From Combretum micranthum (taxonomy: Eukaryota; Streptophyta; Magnoliopsida; Myrtales; Combretaceae): a stretch of 64,000 bases of DNA. Made by a program: the position numbers and the translations under genes. This document shows positions 37,059 through 49,550 of this stretch, piece after piece (position 1 is the stretch's first letter; every line of letters starts with the position of its first letter). The notes under the pieces were generated by a model. It made no database searches and had not been told where the DNA came from. It worked only from the letters and a program-made list of their open reading frames with translations. Where the stretch lies: positions 101,750 through 165,749 of the forward strand of contig JAMXBD010002757.1 in NCBI GenBank assembly GCA_024138025.1, in the 5' to 3' direction.

Positions 37059-40000
37059 TGTAAAGACCCGACATGCTTAATTCTCAAATTAAGCATACCA
37101 AGTCCCCAACCACGTATAACTCTTACGAATTATACGTAAGGTTGTCTTAAAAGAAGGTGTTTATGTTGAACATTGCTATTCGATTTTAGATTGTGAAATC
37201 GTTTAGTTAGATTTTTAGATAACTGAATTTAGTAGCGGAAAAATCAAATTTTAATAAAAACGTTTCTACATAAAAGCATTTCAAACTTCCACTATTACAA
37301 ATGAAAAAGCTTTCACTTAAACAAATTTTTACAAAAGCTTAGTTACAAAACATGGGCATTAACAAGCCTTTAATGAAAATACAAGTTTATAAATGAATCC
37401 AGTCTCTATAAAGCAAACAAAAGGAGAAACAAAACAACTAAACTATTCAACGCTCCTGACTCATATCACTCATCCATAATCCTTCCCGAGTCAACAGAAG
37501 CACCCAAAAGCCCGAGACAACATCATCAACAACAACAAAACATCATCATCATCTTCATCCATCATTACCAACATCAATAAGAACTCATCACCATCAACTT
37601 CATCAACATCATCTTTATCAACAACAAAACCTGTAAAAAGAATAACAACAACAAGAATGAGCCGAAGCCCAATACACAGCAACACAAGCACACACGGAGT
37701 GACACACGAGCTTAAACTATATGCAATGCACAGTCATAGATTATTATCTTTTCTTTAAAGTAAATAAACAACTATCACAGGAGTACTCAAACTCCGAATC
37801 AAGCCATGGGAATCTGGGGATCCTGAGTAACGCTCACGATGCTCAGGGGCTTGATATAAGTAGCCCGAATACTTATATTTCCTAGATAACATTATACTGA
37901 AAAAGAAATAGTAATCTCATCCAGGGCTTATAGCCGTTACCCAACTCTACTTAAACTTAGTCCATAACATGAATCTAGTTCACACGCTCCCATAAATGTT
38001 GAACTAAACTATGATATTTCCTTCCAAGTTTAAGTAAATGTTACACTGTTACTATATTCCCTTCGATTACCCGCCGAGCCATGTCATTGCATCATGACAA
38101 GTGGCCTAAGCGCCTATTATAATATTGTCATTGCATCATGACAACCCACCGAGCCAAATCATTGCATCATGATAAGTGGCCTAAGCGTTTATTCTAACAT
38201 TGTCATTGCATCATGACAAGTTGTCGCTCCTCGGACCGGATTCAACGACGTAAAGCACAACCAACACTCATCAATTATTAAGCCGTCTTTAAGTTCTTAA
38301 TCAATTTAGGATGCCTATCCTATCAATCATCACGCAAGTTACTACGTACCTTATATACGAAATCCAAACATAGCCTCGGAAGGAATTTTAGAAGATAAAT
38401 CAGATATCCACTTCTATTAAGGAAAGAACTCGTATAAGAAATCAAACTAAAGTAATCATCCACTTCATCAAAATCACATAAGAACTTAAGCTATTTATCC
38501 ATTCATCTCAAACTCATTTATTAAACCCTATTTGATCAGACACTAAATAGGAACCCACTATGGTTGCGAAGATCGCCCCGCCAAAATATGGACAGTTCTC
38601 CTTTGTCTGTCAAAGAATTTCTTTTCTCTTTGTTTATAGTGTTTTATTAAAAAAGCATTAACAAAGAATTCATAAACCAAAAACATTCATTTTCCAAGTA
38701 AACACATATTTGAAACAACATATTCCCCATATTATTCAAAGATCATTCTAATTCATTCATCTAAGCTAATTAATAGCTATTAACTCATTTTAGCTTAACA
38801 TTAGCCAAATTGATTAAAATTATTCATTTAAGTCATTTACCAAGACAAATTGACTAACCTTAGCCATTTAATTCAAAAGCCAAGCCAAGTGGATTAAGCT
38901 TAAGAAATCTAGCTCATTTTAGTTTAATTGAGTTCATTAAGTCAAACTCATTAGAATTAATCATTTAATCTAATTACTAAGCTAAAGTAATTAAACTAAC
39001 TCAATTTAATTTATTTTAACTCATTCAAGTTCATTTAGTCAAATTGAACTTAGATTGTAACTAGATTCATTTTATGTAAACTCGCATATTTAACTCAATT
39101 ATTCATTAAATCTATAAATCTATCTAAGTCATGTTTAATTATATCAGTCAATCATCATTACACATCAAATATTACTTATCTATCTCATTTTATGTCAAAA
39201 AGATCCATTTGTTCAAGTAAATACACATAAAACAATCTATAACAAGTTTTTAGCTTAGCTTGATAAATGTATCAGTTGGAAAGAATTAAAATTTAAGCAC
39301 TGATACGTTTCGAATTTGCAAAAACTCAAAACATGAAAGTTGTATATCTCTTTCTTATCTTTCCAACGCAACTTGGATCACCTCAATTGATGATTTGATG
39401 AAAAAGTTATGGCTAAAATACGAAAGAACTACAAAACTGGGAATAGTTGCAAAACGAACGCCGGCTTTCAACACCGGCGGCAACACCGGCGACGTAAATT
39501 AAAAATTTGCCAGCGTTAAGAGTCGAGCAATCTGGTCACCGTTGGACTCTTCAACACAGCCAAATTTTGCACATACACGGCAGCGTTGGATTCAACACCG
39601 GCAGCGTTGAATGCCAGCGTACATGCATTACGTTGTTGTCAAATTTTCCCCTATTTTCATTTTGCAAAAACCATTTGTTCCAAATGTTTCAAACTCCTCC
39701 AAATTCATTTCAAGCTTCTTAAAACTTGTTATTTGATCTTACTACAATATAATCGACACAAACTCCCACTTCAATCTATCAAACATCACTATAATCATCA
39801 TAAACAACTTCAAACCCCAATTTCACTATTCATCTTCTTTCTCAATAAACCAACTCCATCAACCATAAACTTTACAAATACAAACTTAAACAACACTTCT
39901 CAACTCATATACATCATCTATACAACATTTAAATTCGAAATTATAAATAAGACAATAAATAGTAAACTATACTTAGCTTTTAGAAAAGAACACAAGTTGA

Positions 40001-40675
40001 AACTTCATCCTCTAGCTCGGTTTCCTCCATCTAGTTCATCTCCTAGTCTTGATTCATCCTCTAGTTGGCTTTGATCTTGAGATTTGTTGAAGAATTTGAA
40101 GAAAAGAAAGAAAAATGAAGAAGAAAGGAAGAGAGGGAGAGAACCATCGGTTGGGAGAAAAAATAAAAGGAAGGGAAAAGTGAGAAGAGAGAGGCAGAGG
40201 AGGAGAGATTAAAAGGAAAATAAAAAGGATTAAAATTAATTTAAACGAATATAGGTATAGGCTTAAAACTATCAGATCAAATATCTATAGTTCCAAGAGT
40301 ATTTAAAATTTTGTTTCTGAACCAATATGTTAGAAATTAAGAACTTGCAATAAGAACTTAATTTGAGAATTTATTTTAGATAAAAGATATTTAATTTGAG
40401 TTCGGGTTTAAGAATTGATATTTTTATTCAAGCAAATGAACTCAAATTTTACTGAGATTTAGGAATTAGTGTTTAGGCTAGGAATTAAGGGTTTAGGAAT
40501 TCTCTAAACACTTTGATGACATGTTTAGGGAATTTGAAACTCAAATCTCAAACCAACTTAATTATTAGCTAATTAAATTAAGCCAACTTGTCTAATTATA
40601 TCCTATAATTCATTTTAGTCATTTAAATCTGTCTAAAACCAATTTCTATTTTAGGTGAAGAGTTGGGCTATTTCA
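37059..40675 (-). mobile_element. Second Tekay-type solo LTR nested in the first (3617 bp)
   Basis: The left end TGTAAAGACCCGACATG and right end GGGCTATTTCA are flanked by a perfect CTACC duplication (37054-37058 and 40676-40680). It is the closest relative in the window of the forward 3' LTR at 21559-24296, sharing the GTCGGGTCTTTACA end and the hairpin motif array. Inside are a CAT-rich tract (37505-37640), hairpin units (38082-38218), the CGCCGGC-type block (39440-39630) and a GA-rich tract (about 40085-40220). No pol sequence is attached. Frames at 37491-37691 and 39507-40074 are by-products of these tracts. Confidence 0.92.
38082..38218. repeat. Hairpin array in the nested solo LTR
   Basis: Units TGTCAT-TGCATC-ATGACA occur at 38082-38099, 38126-38143 and 38201-38218. 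A variant ATCAT-TGCATC-ATGAT is at 38158-38173, where both arms changed together. The motif is the reverse complement of the array at 23305-23399 and sits at the corresponding LTR position. Confidence 0.88.
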
Positions 40676-41017
40676 CTACCGCATCAATGGGGGAGCTCGC
40701 ACCAATAGTCCTCGCAGGCTACTACCCAGGGCAGGAATCTAAGGGTCCTGAGTAATGGCAGTTACTCAGGGGATTGATATAAGCAGCCAGGATACTTGTA
40801 TCTCCAATATCCATCCAAGAAAGAGAAAATAGCCTCATCTATGACTCACTGCCATTACACACTCTCTACTTATCTCAATCAATAACGTCATCCAGTTCAG
40901 TCGTCTTCGTAAAATGTAAACCAAATGATATTACTTCTTCTTGAGCCTAAGTAGACGTTACACCGATATCATTTACCTCATTGGCTACTTACCGAGCCAC
41001 CTATTAGAAGTCATTGC

Positions 41018-41726
41018 TAAAGCTGGACAAATAGGCTATGGCCCGCGGGCCAGCCGTTTAACCCACTTTAAAAAAGGGTTAGGGTCGGCTTTTTTTAGCC
41101 TGTTTAAAAGTGGGTTAATTTTACCCAACCCACTTAACTCGCGGGCCAAAGTGGGCTAGCCCACGGGTTAAGTGGGTTGACCCACCAACCCACTTTTATA
41201 AAAATAAAATAAATAAATATAGGACAAATATGTATTAATGAAGGTTATTGTTGAGATTTTTTATACTTGAGATTAAATTTATGTGTTAATTATAACAAAG
41301 AAGGACAAATTGATGCACATGCACCATAAAATTTTATAAAATATATTATTATTGTTTTAAATGAAATATATTATCTAATAAGTTATTTTAGAAAACTTAT
41401 TTTTATATAAAAAATAATTAAAATAATAATGAAATTAATCATTAATATATATAACCTTATAAAACTTTCTTTTTTATTATATATAATCTTATTTAATTAG
41501 TATAAATAAGTTAAATTGGTCAACTTGGCCCATTTAACTCACAAAATATGTAAGTAGGTTAAAAGGGTCAAAAGTGGGTTGGCCGTTTAACCACCAGCTA
41601 AAGTGGGTTGGGTTAGGGTCAGACAATTTTGGCCGTTTTAAAGTGGGCCAAAATTTTTGGCCGTTTAACCCACGGGCCAAAGTGGGCCGGGCGAGTTGGC
41701 CCGTTTAACCCACTTGCCAACCTCTA
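41018..41726. mobile_element. Non-autonomous hAT-type element (709 bp) inside the outer solo LTR
   Basis: The imperfect terminal inverted repeats are TAAAGCTGGACAAATAGG on the left and, on the other strand from the right, TAGAGGTTGGCAAGTGGG. An 8-bp target-site duplication matches at 7 of 8 bases: GTCATTGC (41010-41017) and ATCATTGC (41727-41734). Both end regions are packed with AACCCAC/GTGGGTT and GGGCCAAAGTGGGC repeats in both orientations, while the middle (about 41200-41510) is AT-rich and non-coding. Eight-base duplications and subterminal repeats are hAT features. It needs a transposase from elsewhere. Confidence 0.82.
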
Positions 41727-44290
41727 ATCATTGCATCATGACGGGTAACCTAAGCGCCTAAACTATCGTATCCACCTAGACAAGGTTGCCACTTCTTGGA
41801 CCAGATTCAATAGCACATGCACAACCAATACTCATCAATTGTTAAGCAAGTTTAAGTTTTAATTCTTTTTAGGATGTCTATCCTAATATCCACCACCCAA
41901 GTTACTGCATACTTTATATACTTGAAATCTAAATAGGCTTAGAAGGAAAATTAGAAGCCAACTCAGAAGATAGATCAGATATTTATATATGTAAATTCAA
42001 GAATTAAACTCATAAAAGAAACTAGATTAATTATCCATTTATATTAAACTCATTTTATTAAGACCCTATTTGATTAGACACTAAATAGGAATCCCGCTAT
42101 GGCTACAAAGATATCCCTGCCAAAATACGGATAGTTCTCCTTTGTTTATCAAAGTATTTCTTTTCACTTTGTTTATAATCTCTTATTACAAAAGCATCAA
42201 CAAAACATTCATATACTAAAAACATTCATTTCCTAAGCAAATAAATATTTGAAACAACATATTCCCATGTTATCTATGGTTTGTCCTAGTTCATTAACTT
42301 AAGCCAATTATTAACTATTAACTCATTTTAACTTACTCTTAGCCAATTTGATTATAGTTAATCATTTAATCCAATTACTAAGCCAAAGTAATTAAACTTA
42401 ATCAATCTAATCCATTTTAGCTTTCTAAAGTCTATTTAGTCAAGTTAGACTCAAATTGATTAACAAAGTTCAGTTTATATCTAAGATTCATTTTAACTTA
42501 GGTTATATATTAACTTAATCTTAGCTAAGTTGGTTAATCTTAATCAATTTAATTCATTTTAGTTCATTCAATTTTATTAAGCCAAGTTAAACTTAGATTA
42601 TTAACTAGGTTCGTTTTTTATCTAACTCTATAGTTAATCAGTTTATTTATTCAATCTTTAAGTTCACTAAACTCATGCTTAATTATATCATTCAACATGT
42701 ATAACACATCAAAGATCATTTATCTATTTCATTTTAGTCCTAAAAGATTCATATTATACTTAACTACACACATTTAACTAGTAAAACAAGTTTTCAACTT
42801 TATTTGAAAGACATAGCAGTTGGAAAGAAATAAAATTTCAGCATTGATACTTTATGAATTTGCAAAAACTTAAAATATAAAAGTTGTAGATCTCTTTTTA
42901 AGCCTTTATGTATTATTTTGAATCACCTCAATCCAAGTTTGTATGTAACTAGAGGCTAGCAAGGGCAGAGTCACGACCATGATTTTTGAAAACACCAAGA
43001 TCAAAGACTACTAAGGGTCGTGTCATGTCCATGATTTTTAGAAACATCAAGGTTAGAGGCTAGTAAGGGTGGAATCATGCCTGTGACTTCCAAAAATCAT
43101 CCAACCGAGCCCTGTAGAGGCATAGTTATGCCCGTAATTGACAGATATTAAGGGGTTACGAAATCACCTATTTTTCAAACTCCATTTTATCAATTTTTCA
43201 TATCCTACATCAACTAAAATACCATAAAAACAACATACAACTCAACATACCCACTTAACAACATCAAATACATAAAAACTCCACATCCACAACATCCAAC
43301 AACTTCCATAACTTCATATTTAATATTTCAACATTTCATCACTTCATCAACTCATTCATGTACCATTTTATCATAAACTCTACTTATAATTAACATCAAT
43401 TCATCATACATAAACAAAAATAAGAATCAAGACAACAGAAAACAAATATACTTAGCTTTAAAGTAAGAACATAAAATTGATTCCTCTTTTCTATACTTCA
43501 TCCTCTTCTTCTTCTCTTGTTCTAGCTTGGTTTATCTTCTCTTATCTTTATCTTCTACTTGATTTCTCTTTTATCCCTTTTAATAGTGAGATTTAAGGAG
43601 ATAATTTTGAGATATAGAAGAGAGAAAGGAGAGGAAGAGAATGAGAAAGAAAAGAGAGAGAGAGAGAGAAACAAAAATTTAAGAGAAAAAGGGAGAGAAA
43701 ATGAGGTAGGGGAAGAAAAAATAAAAAGGAAAGGATAATGATTAAAAATTAGGATATTTAAAATAGGGGTATTTAGTTTAAACCTTTCATATAATTATCT
43801 TTAGTATCAAAACTGATTTGAAAATAATTTGACATTATATATTATAAAAATCACTAACTTGATTTAGAAACATACCTTAGAAGTTTAGTTTACAAGAAAC
43901 TGTTATTTAAATTGGGTTTTGGTCTAAAATTGATATTTTTAAGCAAGTAATTAATTTAAAAAATTAATAAGATTTTACAAATGAAAAATAACTAAAGTTT
44001 AAGGGTTTAGGAGTTTTTAAAACGTTTAAAATATTTTTTTTGGGATTTAGGAATTTGAATTTGGAATGAAAGGAGTTTAAAATAAAGAATTGGGTTACAA
44101 TTAGATGGTTTGATTTATTAAGAATAATTATTAAGGAAAATAGATGATCTTGTAAAATATTTCAAATCTAATTTCAATTCAAATCTATTTACTAACTTAT
44201 TTACATCAAATTATCTATTATTTACTTATTTGATCCATTTAAACTATCTATTTTATATTTCTAACTTAGGTTAAGATTGAGGGTATTTCA

Positions 44291-46937
44291 TGCCATTTAC
44301 TTTAATTCACTCAGAAGTCAATGTATGGAATCCCTCTCAACATTCTACTCCAGGTGGTATGAGATGGTTTATTGCCTTTATTGATGATAGTACTCCAATT
44401 ACATGGGTTTATTTACTCAAGCATAAGAGTAATGTGAACCATGTTATTAAACAGTTTTACACTATGGTCCAGAATCAATTCTCTACAACAATTAAAGTAT
44501 TTTGTTTAGATAACGAAGGTGAATACCTCAATAATGATCTTACTAATTTCTTTCAATCACAAGGGATAATTAACACACCACAACAAAATGGTGTTGCTGA
44601 ACGACATAATCGCCAACTTCTAGGGATTACTTGAGCTTCTTGTTGGAATGAAATGTTCCCAAATATATGTGGGGTTCCAGGTTATATGTTATGTATGTTA
44701 TTAATCATATGCCTTTAGTTTCTAATCTTCCTTCTAAAGTGTTCGGCTATGTTGCATCTGGATCTATATTATCACCAACGAGATAAGCTGTTACCATGAG
44801 CTATTAAATGCATGTTTGTAGGATATGCATCTCACCAAAAGGGATATAGATGTCATCACCCACCTACTCGAAAGATGTATATCCTATGGATGTTACTTTT
44901 AATGAGGATTTGGCATATTTCTCAACTGATGGCTCTCCTCTTTAGGGGAAGTTTGATGATGGTCTTGCAGAAGAGAATAGTCATACTAATGACATTCTTG
45001 TTATGGCTATATCACTTCCTACTGTTCAAAGAAATGAGATTCCTGATACTAAAGCTGCCTCAAAGACATGACACTAAAAGCCGTATAGAAGAAGAAAATA
45101 GATCACGACCACCAAGTCAATTTCCTTCTCTCACTACATCACGTTCAATGCAATCCTGAAGCTAAATGAGGTAAATTCTGGACTTAATGAGCCTTTAAAT
45201 GAAACCAATAATAGTTTAAATGTTGATTCTGATCCTGAATATGAACCTGTACCTGAACCACCACAAAAATACCTACTACCACCACGTATAAATCGTGAAA
45301 AACGTAAAACCTAATATAATGCAAATAAAAAAGTAAAGTAAGGTATCCCATTAGCAGTTACGTGTCAACTCAAAGAGTTTCCAAGTCATATGAATCATTC
45401 TTGTGTTAAATATCTACTATATCTATTGCAAGACATTGCAAGATGAATTAGCAAACATTAGATGGATTGAAGCTATGGCTGAAGAAATGAAAGCATTGCA
45501 AAAGAATTGCACTTAGGGTAATGTTTCTTTGCCCCTAGGAAGAGGATTGTTTGTTGCCGATGGATATTCACTATAAAACATAAAGCTAATGGTTCAATAG
45601 AAAGGTCCAAGGCAAGATTAGTTACAAGAGGATACACTCAGAAGTATGGAGAAGATTACAATGAGACATTTGCTCTTGTGCCAAAAATTAATACCATACG
45701 AGTGGTACTTTCTGTGGCTGCAAATCAGAATTGACCGTTATTACAATTTGATGTAAAAAATGCTTTCCTTCATGAAGAACTTGAAGAAGAAGTGTACATG
45801 GATCTTCCACTAGGTATCTCAGAATTTTCAAGAAAAAGTTGATATGGGTTATTCATCTGATATTATGGAGAAAAAAAAATTGTATGCAAGCTAAAAAGAG
45901 CATTGTATGTGTTAAAAACAATCTCCTCGAGACTGATTTGGAGGATTTATACTAGCAATGAGGAACTTTAAGTATAAATGGAGTAACTTGGATCATACAC
46001 TTTTCCTAAAACACGACACAAGCAAGGTAACTGCTCTAGTCATCTATGTAGATGCTATGATTCTAACTGGTAATGATGAGATTGAGATTGGAAGCTTGAA
46101 AGAATACTTATCAACTGAATTTGAGATGAAAGAATTGGTGAATTAAAGTATCTTCTTGGCATAGAAGTGGTTTGGTTAAACCAGGGCATATTCCTTTCCA
46201 AAAAAAATATATGATGGATTTGTTAATTGAGATAGGAATGCTGATTGCAAACCAGTTGATACTTCAATTGAACAAAAACATATGTTACATGAAAATTCAA
46301 GTGATATTCCTACTAATAAGGAAGATACCAACAACTAGTGGGAAAATTGATTCATTTATCTAATACAAGACCGGATATAGCATATTTTGTTAATGTTGTT
46401 GGTCAACTTATGCATGCTTCGAGTGAAAGTCATATGAATGCTATGAATCAAATTTTATGGTATCTAAAGAGTTCTCAAGGAAAGGAATTATGTTCGCTAA
46501 GAATGATCACTTGAATATTAAAGGGCATACTGATTCTAATTGGGCAGATATAATACAGATAAATGCTTTACTTCAGGTTATTTCACCTTTATTGGTAATA
46601 ATCTTGTCACTTGGAGAAGGAAAAAGCAGAAAGTTGTATCTAGATCAAGTGCTAAAGCAGAGTACAAAGCAATGGCTCAAGGAATATGTATGTTATTATG
46701 GGTAAAGTCCATAATGCAAGTTTGGGTCTACAACCAACATGTACTATGCCACTCTATTGTGATAATAAAATTGCGATTGCAATAGCCCATAACCCTGTGC
46801 AACCCGATCGTACCAAGCACATAGAAGTAGATAGACACTTTATTAAAGAAAAATTGGAAGCTCAAATTATTGAAGTGCCATTCATCAAGTCTAAAGACCA
46901 ATTAGCTGATATCCTAACCAAGGTTGTCTCAAGTTGA
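44291..46937 (+). pseudogene. Copia polyprotein relic, second part: integrase core, RT, RNase H
   Basis: The integrase resumes as FTLIHSEVNVWNPS, WFIAFIDDSTPITWVYLLKH, FCLDNEGEYL and NTPQQNGVAERHNRQLL. About five residues before NTPQQNG appear deleted. The RT is fragmented from about 45430 by stops and shifts. Its catalytic YVDD box reads YVDA (GCT at 46054-46056), removing an essential Asp. RNase H pieces in two frames follow: GHTDSNWADI, NLVTWRRKKQKVVSRSSAKA, then YCDNKIAIAIAHNPVQPDRT and KSKDQLADILTKVVSS ending TGA at 46935-46937. The element is enzymatically dead but its domain order is intact. Confidence 0.9.
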
Positions 46938-46990
46938 GTATTCTCCATATCATTAGATAAGTTGAGCATGTAAGATATCTATATACCAGC

Positions 46991-47001
46991 TTAAGGGAGA
47001 G
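46991..47001 (+). other. Polypurine tract of the copia element
   Basis: TTAAGGGAGAG lies directly before the 3' LTR start TGTTAGCATG. Confidence 0.75.
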
Positions 47002-47221
47002 TGTTAGCATGATTTGTGCTTAATTATAGGAGATATATCTTAATTATAGGAGATTTAGTCTATCACTTTATTTGCTAATTATAGGTGATTTGTTAATTTA
47101 TTGTAATTAATGTTAATTCATTGTAATTAAAAGATTCCTCATAATTAGATTAATTTTGTCAATTTATTTCGTAAAAGATAATATGTGTGAAAACATAATT
47201 TCATATTCAACCTGTTTGTCA
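47002..47221 (+). repeat. 3' LTR of the copia element (220 bp)
   Basis: The LTR runs TGTTAGCATGATTTGTGCTT to TCAACCTGTTTGTCA, followed by CTCCT. It differs from the 5' LTR by scattered substitutions, two short duplications (a repeated CTTAATTATAGGAGAT and a repeated GTTAATTCATTGTAATT-like segment) and one deletion. Confidence 0.9.
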
Positions 47222-47226
47222 CTCCT

Positions 47227-49260
47227 CAAGCTTTTTGGGAATTCTTAAAGTTACTTTCACATCATTTGAAGATATAAATTGCTCAAACAAGAGCCAAAAT
47301 TCTGAACTATTAGAAAAAGAACCTAAATAACTATTATTTTAAGGATTCAGTGATAGTTTATGGATGTGTAGAAATTTTTAGAAGTCAGATAGATGAAAAT
47401 ATATTAAAAATTTTAAGGAGCTTAAATCCCCTCAATTCGTTTAGACTATGGCAATAATGCGAGAGTACCATTAGGAAAAGCATTGGCCATTGCTCAAATC
47501 TCATGAATTTTCAAGACGGAGGAAAGTAGCATACCTTTGCGCTAATGGTGAAGATAAGTGTTGACCAATTCAAAATGTAAAAGGGCCTACCTTACTGACA
47601 ACAAATTAAAGACACATTAACATTCGAACAACAAAAAATGTAAAAGTTGAAGATAAGTTTTGATTATCTCAAAAGTGTGTGTTAGGAATGTAAAAGGCTA
47701 ACATGAAAGAAAATATAAGGAAGAAGTTATTGTCAATATTAGTGTCAATGTCAAGAGTAAAAAAAATGGTGTATGCATGATACATTGATAAAAGACATGA
47801 TTCATTAAGAATTAAGGTGAATCGCTTCTTTTAGATGCAATTTGGCATTATACAAGTTTTGTAAGTTGCATTTTTGTTTAGGCTATTCATTAGCAAAAGT
47901 ATAAATCGAATTTCTTATATGTTATTCAAAATCGGTATATTACTAATTATTTTTGTGTAATTTGTATCTAAGTAAATTTTTTTTTTAAATTAATAGGCAT
48001 GTGTTTCACCTCATTGAAATTACTCCTTAAAGTATGCTTTTGCAATGTCCACACTTAGATGTTGAATTTGCTACATATCACATTTGTAATTGTCATAATT
48101 TATACATGAAACTTAAGGCTATTGAAATTATATCTGATTGAAATTTTACTTATTAAATTTATTTGCATTATACTTTAAAGATTTAATGTGACAAATATTG
48201 CCTTTGGCTATGAGCTACATTAGTTTAGAGCAAATTCTTTATTTAGGCCATCAAACGAGTAATTTTTATATTTTTGGTAGGTTTTAGATTTGTTATAACT
48301 TGTTATAGATACTTCTGTTCTGAGTGTCGCCTATGGCATTATAATTCTCCTTTAATTTATTTATGTTTCTGATTTTGGCAGTTTTCTATTATGCTTATAT
48401 GTGTACATGTTAGGACAAAAGAAGAACAGTTTATCAGTAATATACATTTTTGAGTTTTCTTTTCTTTGTTTTTGCCAAAGTTTTCAAATTTTCATTTTTA
48501 TTTTCGAATTTGATATCATTTACCTAGCTATTCACGTAACCACCTGGTAATTGAAGATCGCATATCGGTATCCATGCATAAATCAACTATTTGTTATAAA
48601 AACTCTATACATTTCGCTACGTCATTAAGCCCACTTTTATTTTTTTATTTATTTTTTTCTTGTGTTGAAAAAGAAAGATTTCAAATAAGTTCAAGTTATA
48701 GATTGAGTATAGTGTATTGCATCCAAGATTAAGAGTCAATAACTATTTATAATCAATTTTTGTTAGATATAATACAACATAACCATGACTTGGATTTGTA
48801 AAAGTGAATGTAAGGATTAGGTTGAACTACAGTTTACTTGCACATTATTCGTTCTCCCTTCTCTTTTATTTTTACATATTTATTTTGTTCGAACCACTTA
48901 ATTCCAACGTCACTTTATTCCTAATATTTTCACAGAAGGTCCTTTCACTTTTTATCTTTATAATTTCTTTATACTTTTGTATAACATAGTTAGTAAACAC
49001 CGGGCACAAATTCCTATAAATTGAAGCAGTAACAGTACGTCTCTCGCTTGGGTTGAAGTTAGAATAAATTAATTATAATATGCTACCTACTTCGCGATTA
49101 AATCTTGTAGGCCAGCTAAATCAAGTGCGCCAAATAGAATTGAATTTGGGACATATATATTAGTCCTCGTAATACTGGTCCAATAATTCCAGACTTTACC
49201 TAGTGGTTTGTGAGTCAGATCGCAATTGCCTCTAACTGTTTACTAATCATGTGTTGTCTA
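47227..49260. repeat. NLR-cluster spacer, unit 1 (right of the copia insertion)
   Basis: This stretch is non-coding but closely parallels 52877-55850. Shared runs include TTCACATCATTTGAAGATAT, GATTCATTAAGAATTAAG, CTTTGGC-GATGAG-type text, and AATTATAATATGCTACCTA with ATTAAATCTTGTAGGCCAGC. It is one copy of a tandemly duplicated spacer. Confidence 0.8.
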
Positions 49261-49550
49261 ACCGGAAAAGGCTGGAGGATGGCCACTATAATGATTCTTT
49301 TTTTTTTTTAATTTTATCCGAATAAGTTTTTATGATAAGAAATCAGACTTTATTTACAAATTTTCTCATGTGTTTGTGGAATTTATGGAACTATTTCAAA
49401 GTTTTTCACGAAGTATACAAACCTATACCTATGAGGAAATTAAAAGAGAGAGGAGAATTCTGGCCAAATCACATATTCTCAACCTTTTCCATCATAAAGG
49501 AAGAAATTTAAAAATTGGGTTGGTGCATCGTTTTACCTTATATTGTTTTG

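Larger units (their letters stand above)
36350..44290 (-). mobile_element. Tekay-type solo LTR inserted in the copia integrase; itself carries two insertions
   Basis: The left end TATAACACCCT (TG mutated to TA) and right end GGGTATTTCA are flanked by a perfect 5-bp duplication TGCCA (36345-36349 and 44291-44295). Removing the insert joins the copia frame as KSLMP-FTLIHSEV. Without its own insertions (37059-40675 and 41018-41726, each with one duplicated target) it is about 3.6 kb. Interior landmarks match the other Tekay LTRs: CAT-rich tract 36735-36850, a repeat block at about 42945-43150 and a GA-rich tract at 43610-43730. Confidence 0.9.
34535..47221 (+). mobile_element. Complete but dead Ty1/copia retrotransposon carrying nested insertions
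   Basis: LTRs at 34535-34757 and 47002-47221, PBS at 34758 and a purine tract at 46991-47001 are all present. The 5-bp target-site duplication CTCCT is perfect (34530-34534 and 47222-47226). Gene order is gag, protease, integrase, RT, RNase H, typical of Ty1/copia. The integrase is split by 7.9 kb of nested LTR DNA (36350-44290 plus one TGCCA). Without it the element is about 4.7 kb. Words such as HNPVQPDRTKHIEVDRHFIK near the end suggest an Ale/Retrofit-like lineage, which is a guess. Confidence 0.93.

Noticed and set aside
37491..37691. Acidic Asp/Val-rich minus-strand frame
   Set aside because: It arises from the CAT-rich tract in the Tekay LTR, not from a gene.
39507..40074. Overlapping plus-strand frames of 71 and 162 codons
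   Set aside because: They lie wholly inside the nested solo LTR, on the strand opposite to its orientation, and are not conserved in the other LTRs.
36350..44290. Complete Tekay element rather than solo LTRs
   Set aside because: No PBS, gag or pol sequence lies between the LTR ends, and two independent target-site duplications bracket single LTRs.
48804..48989. 61-codon hydrophobic frame
   Set aside because: It is T-rich spacer, and the parallel unit near 55390-55640 does not keep it open.
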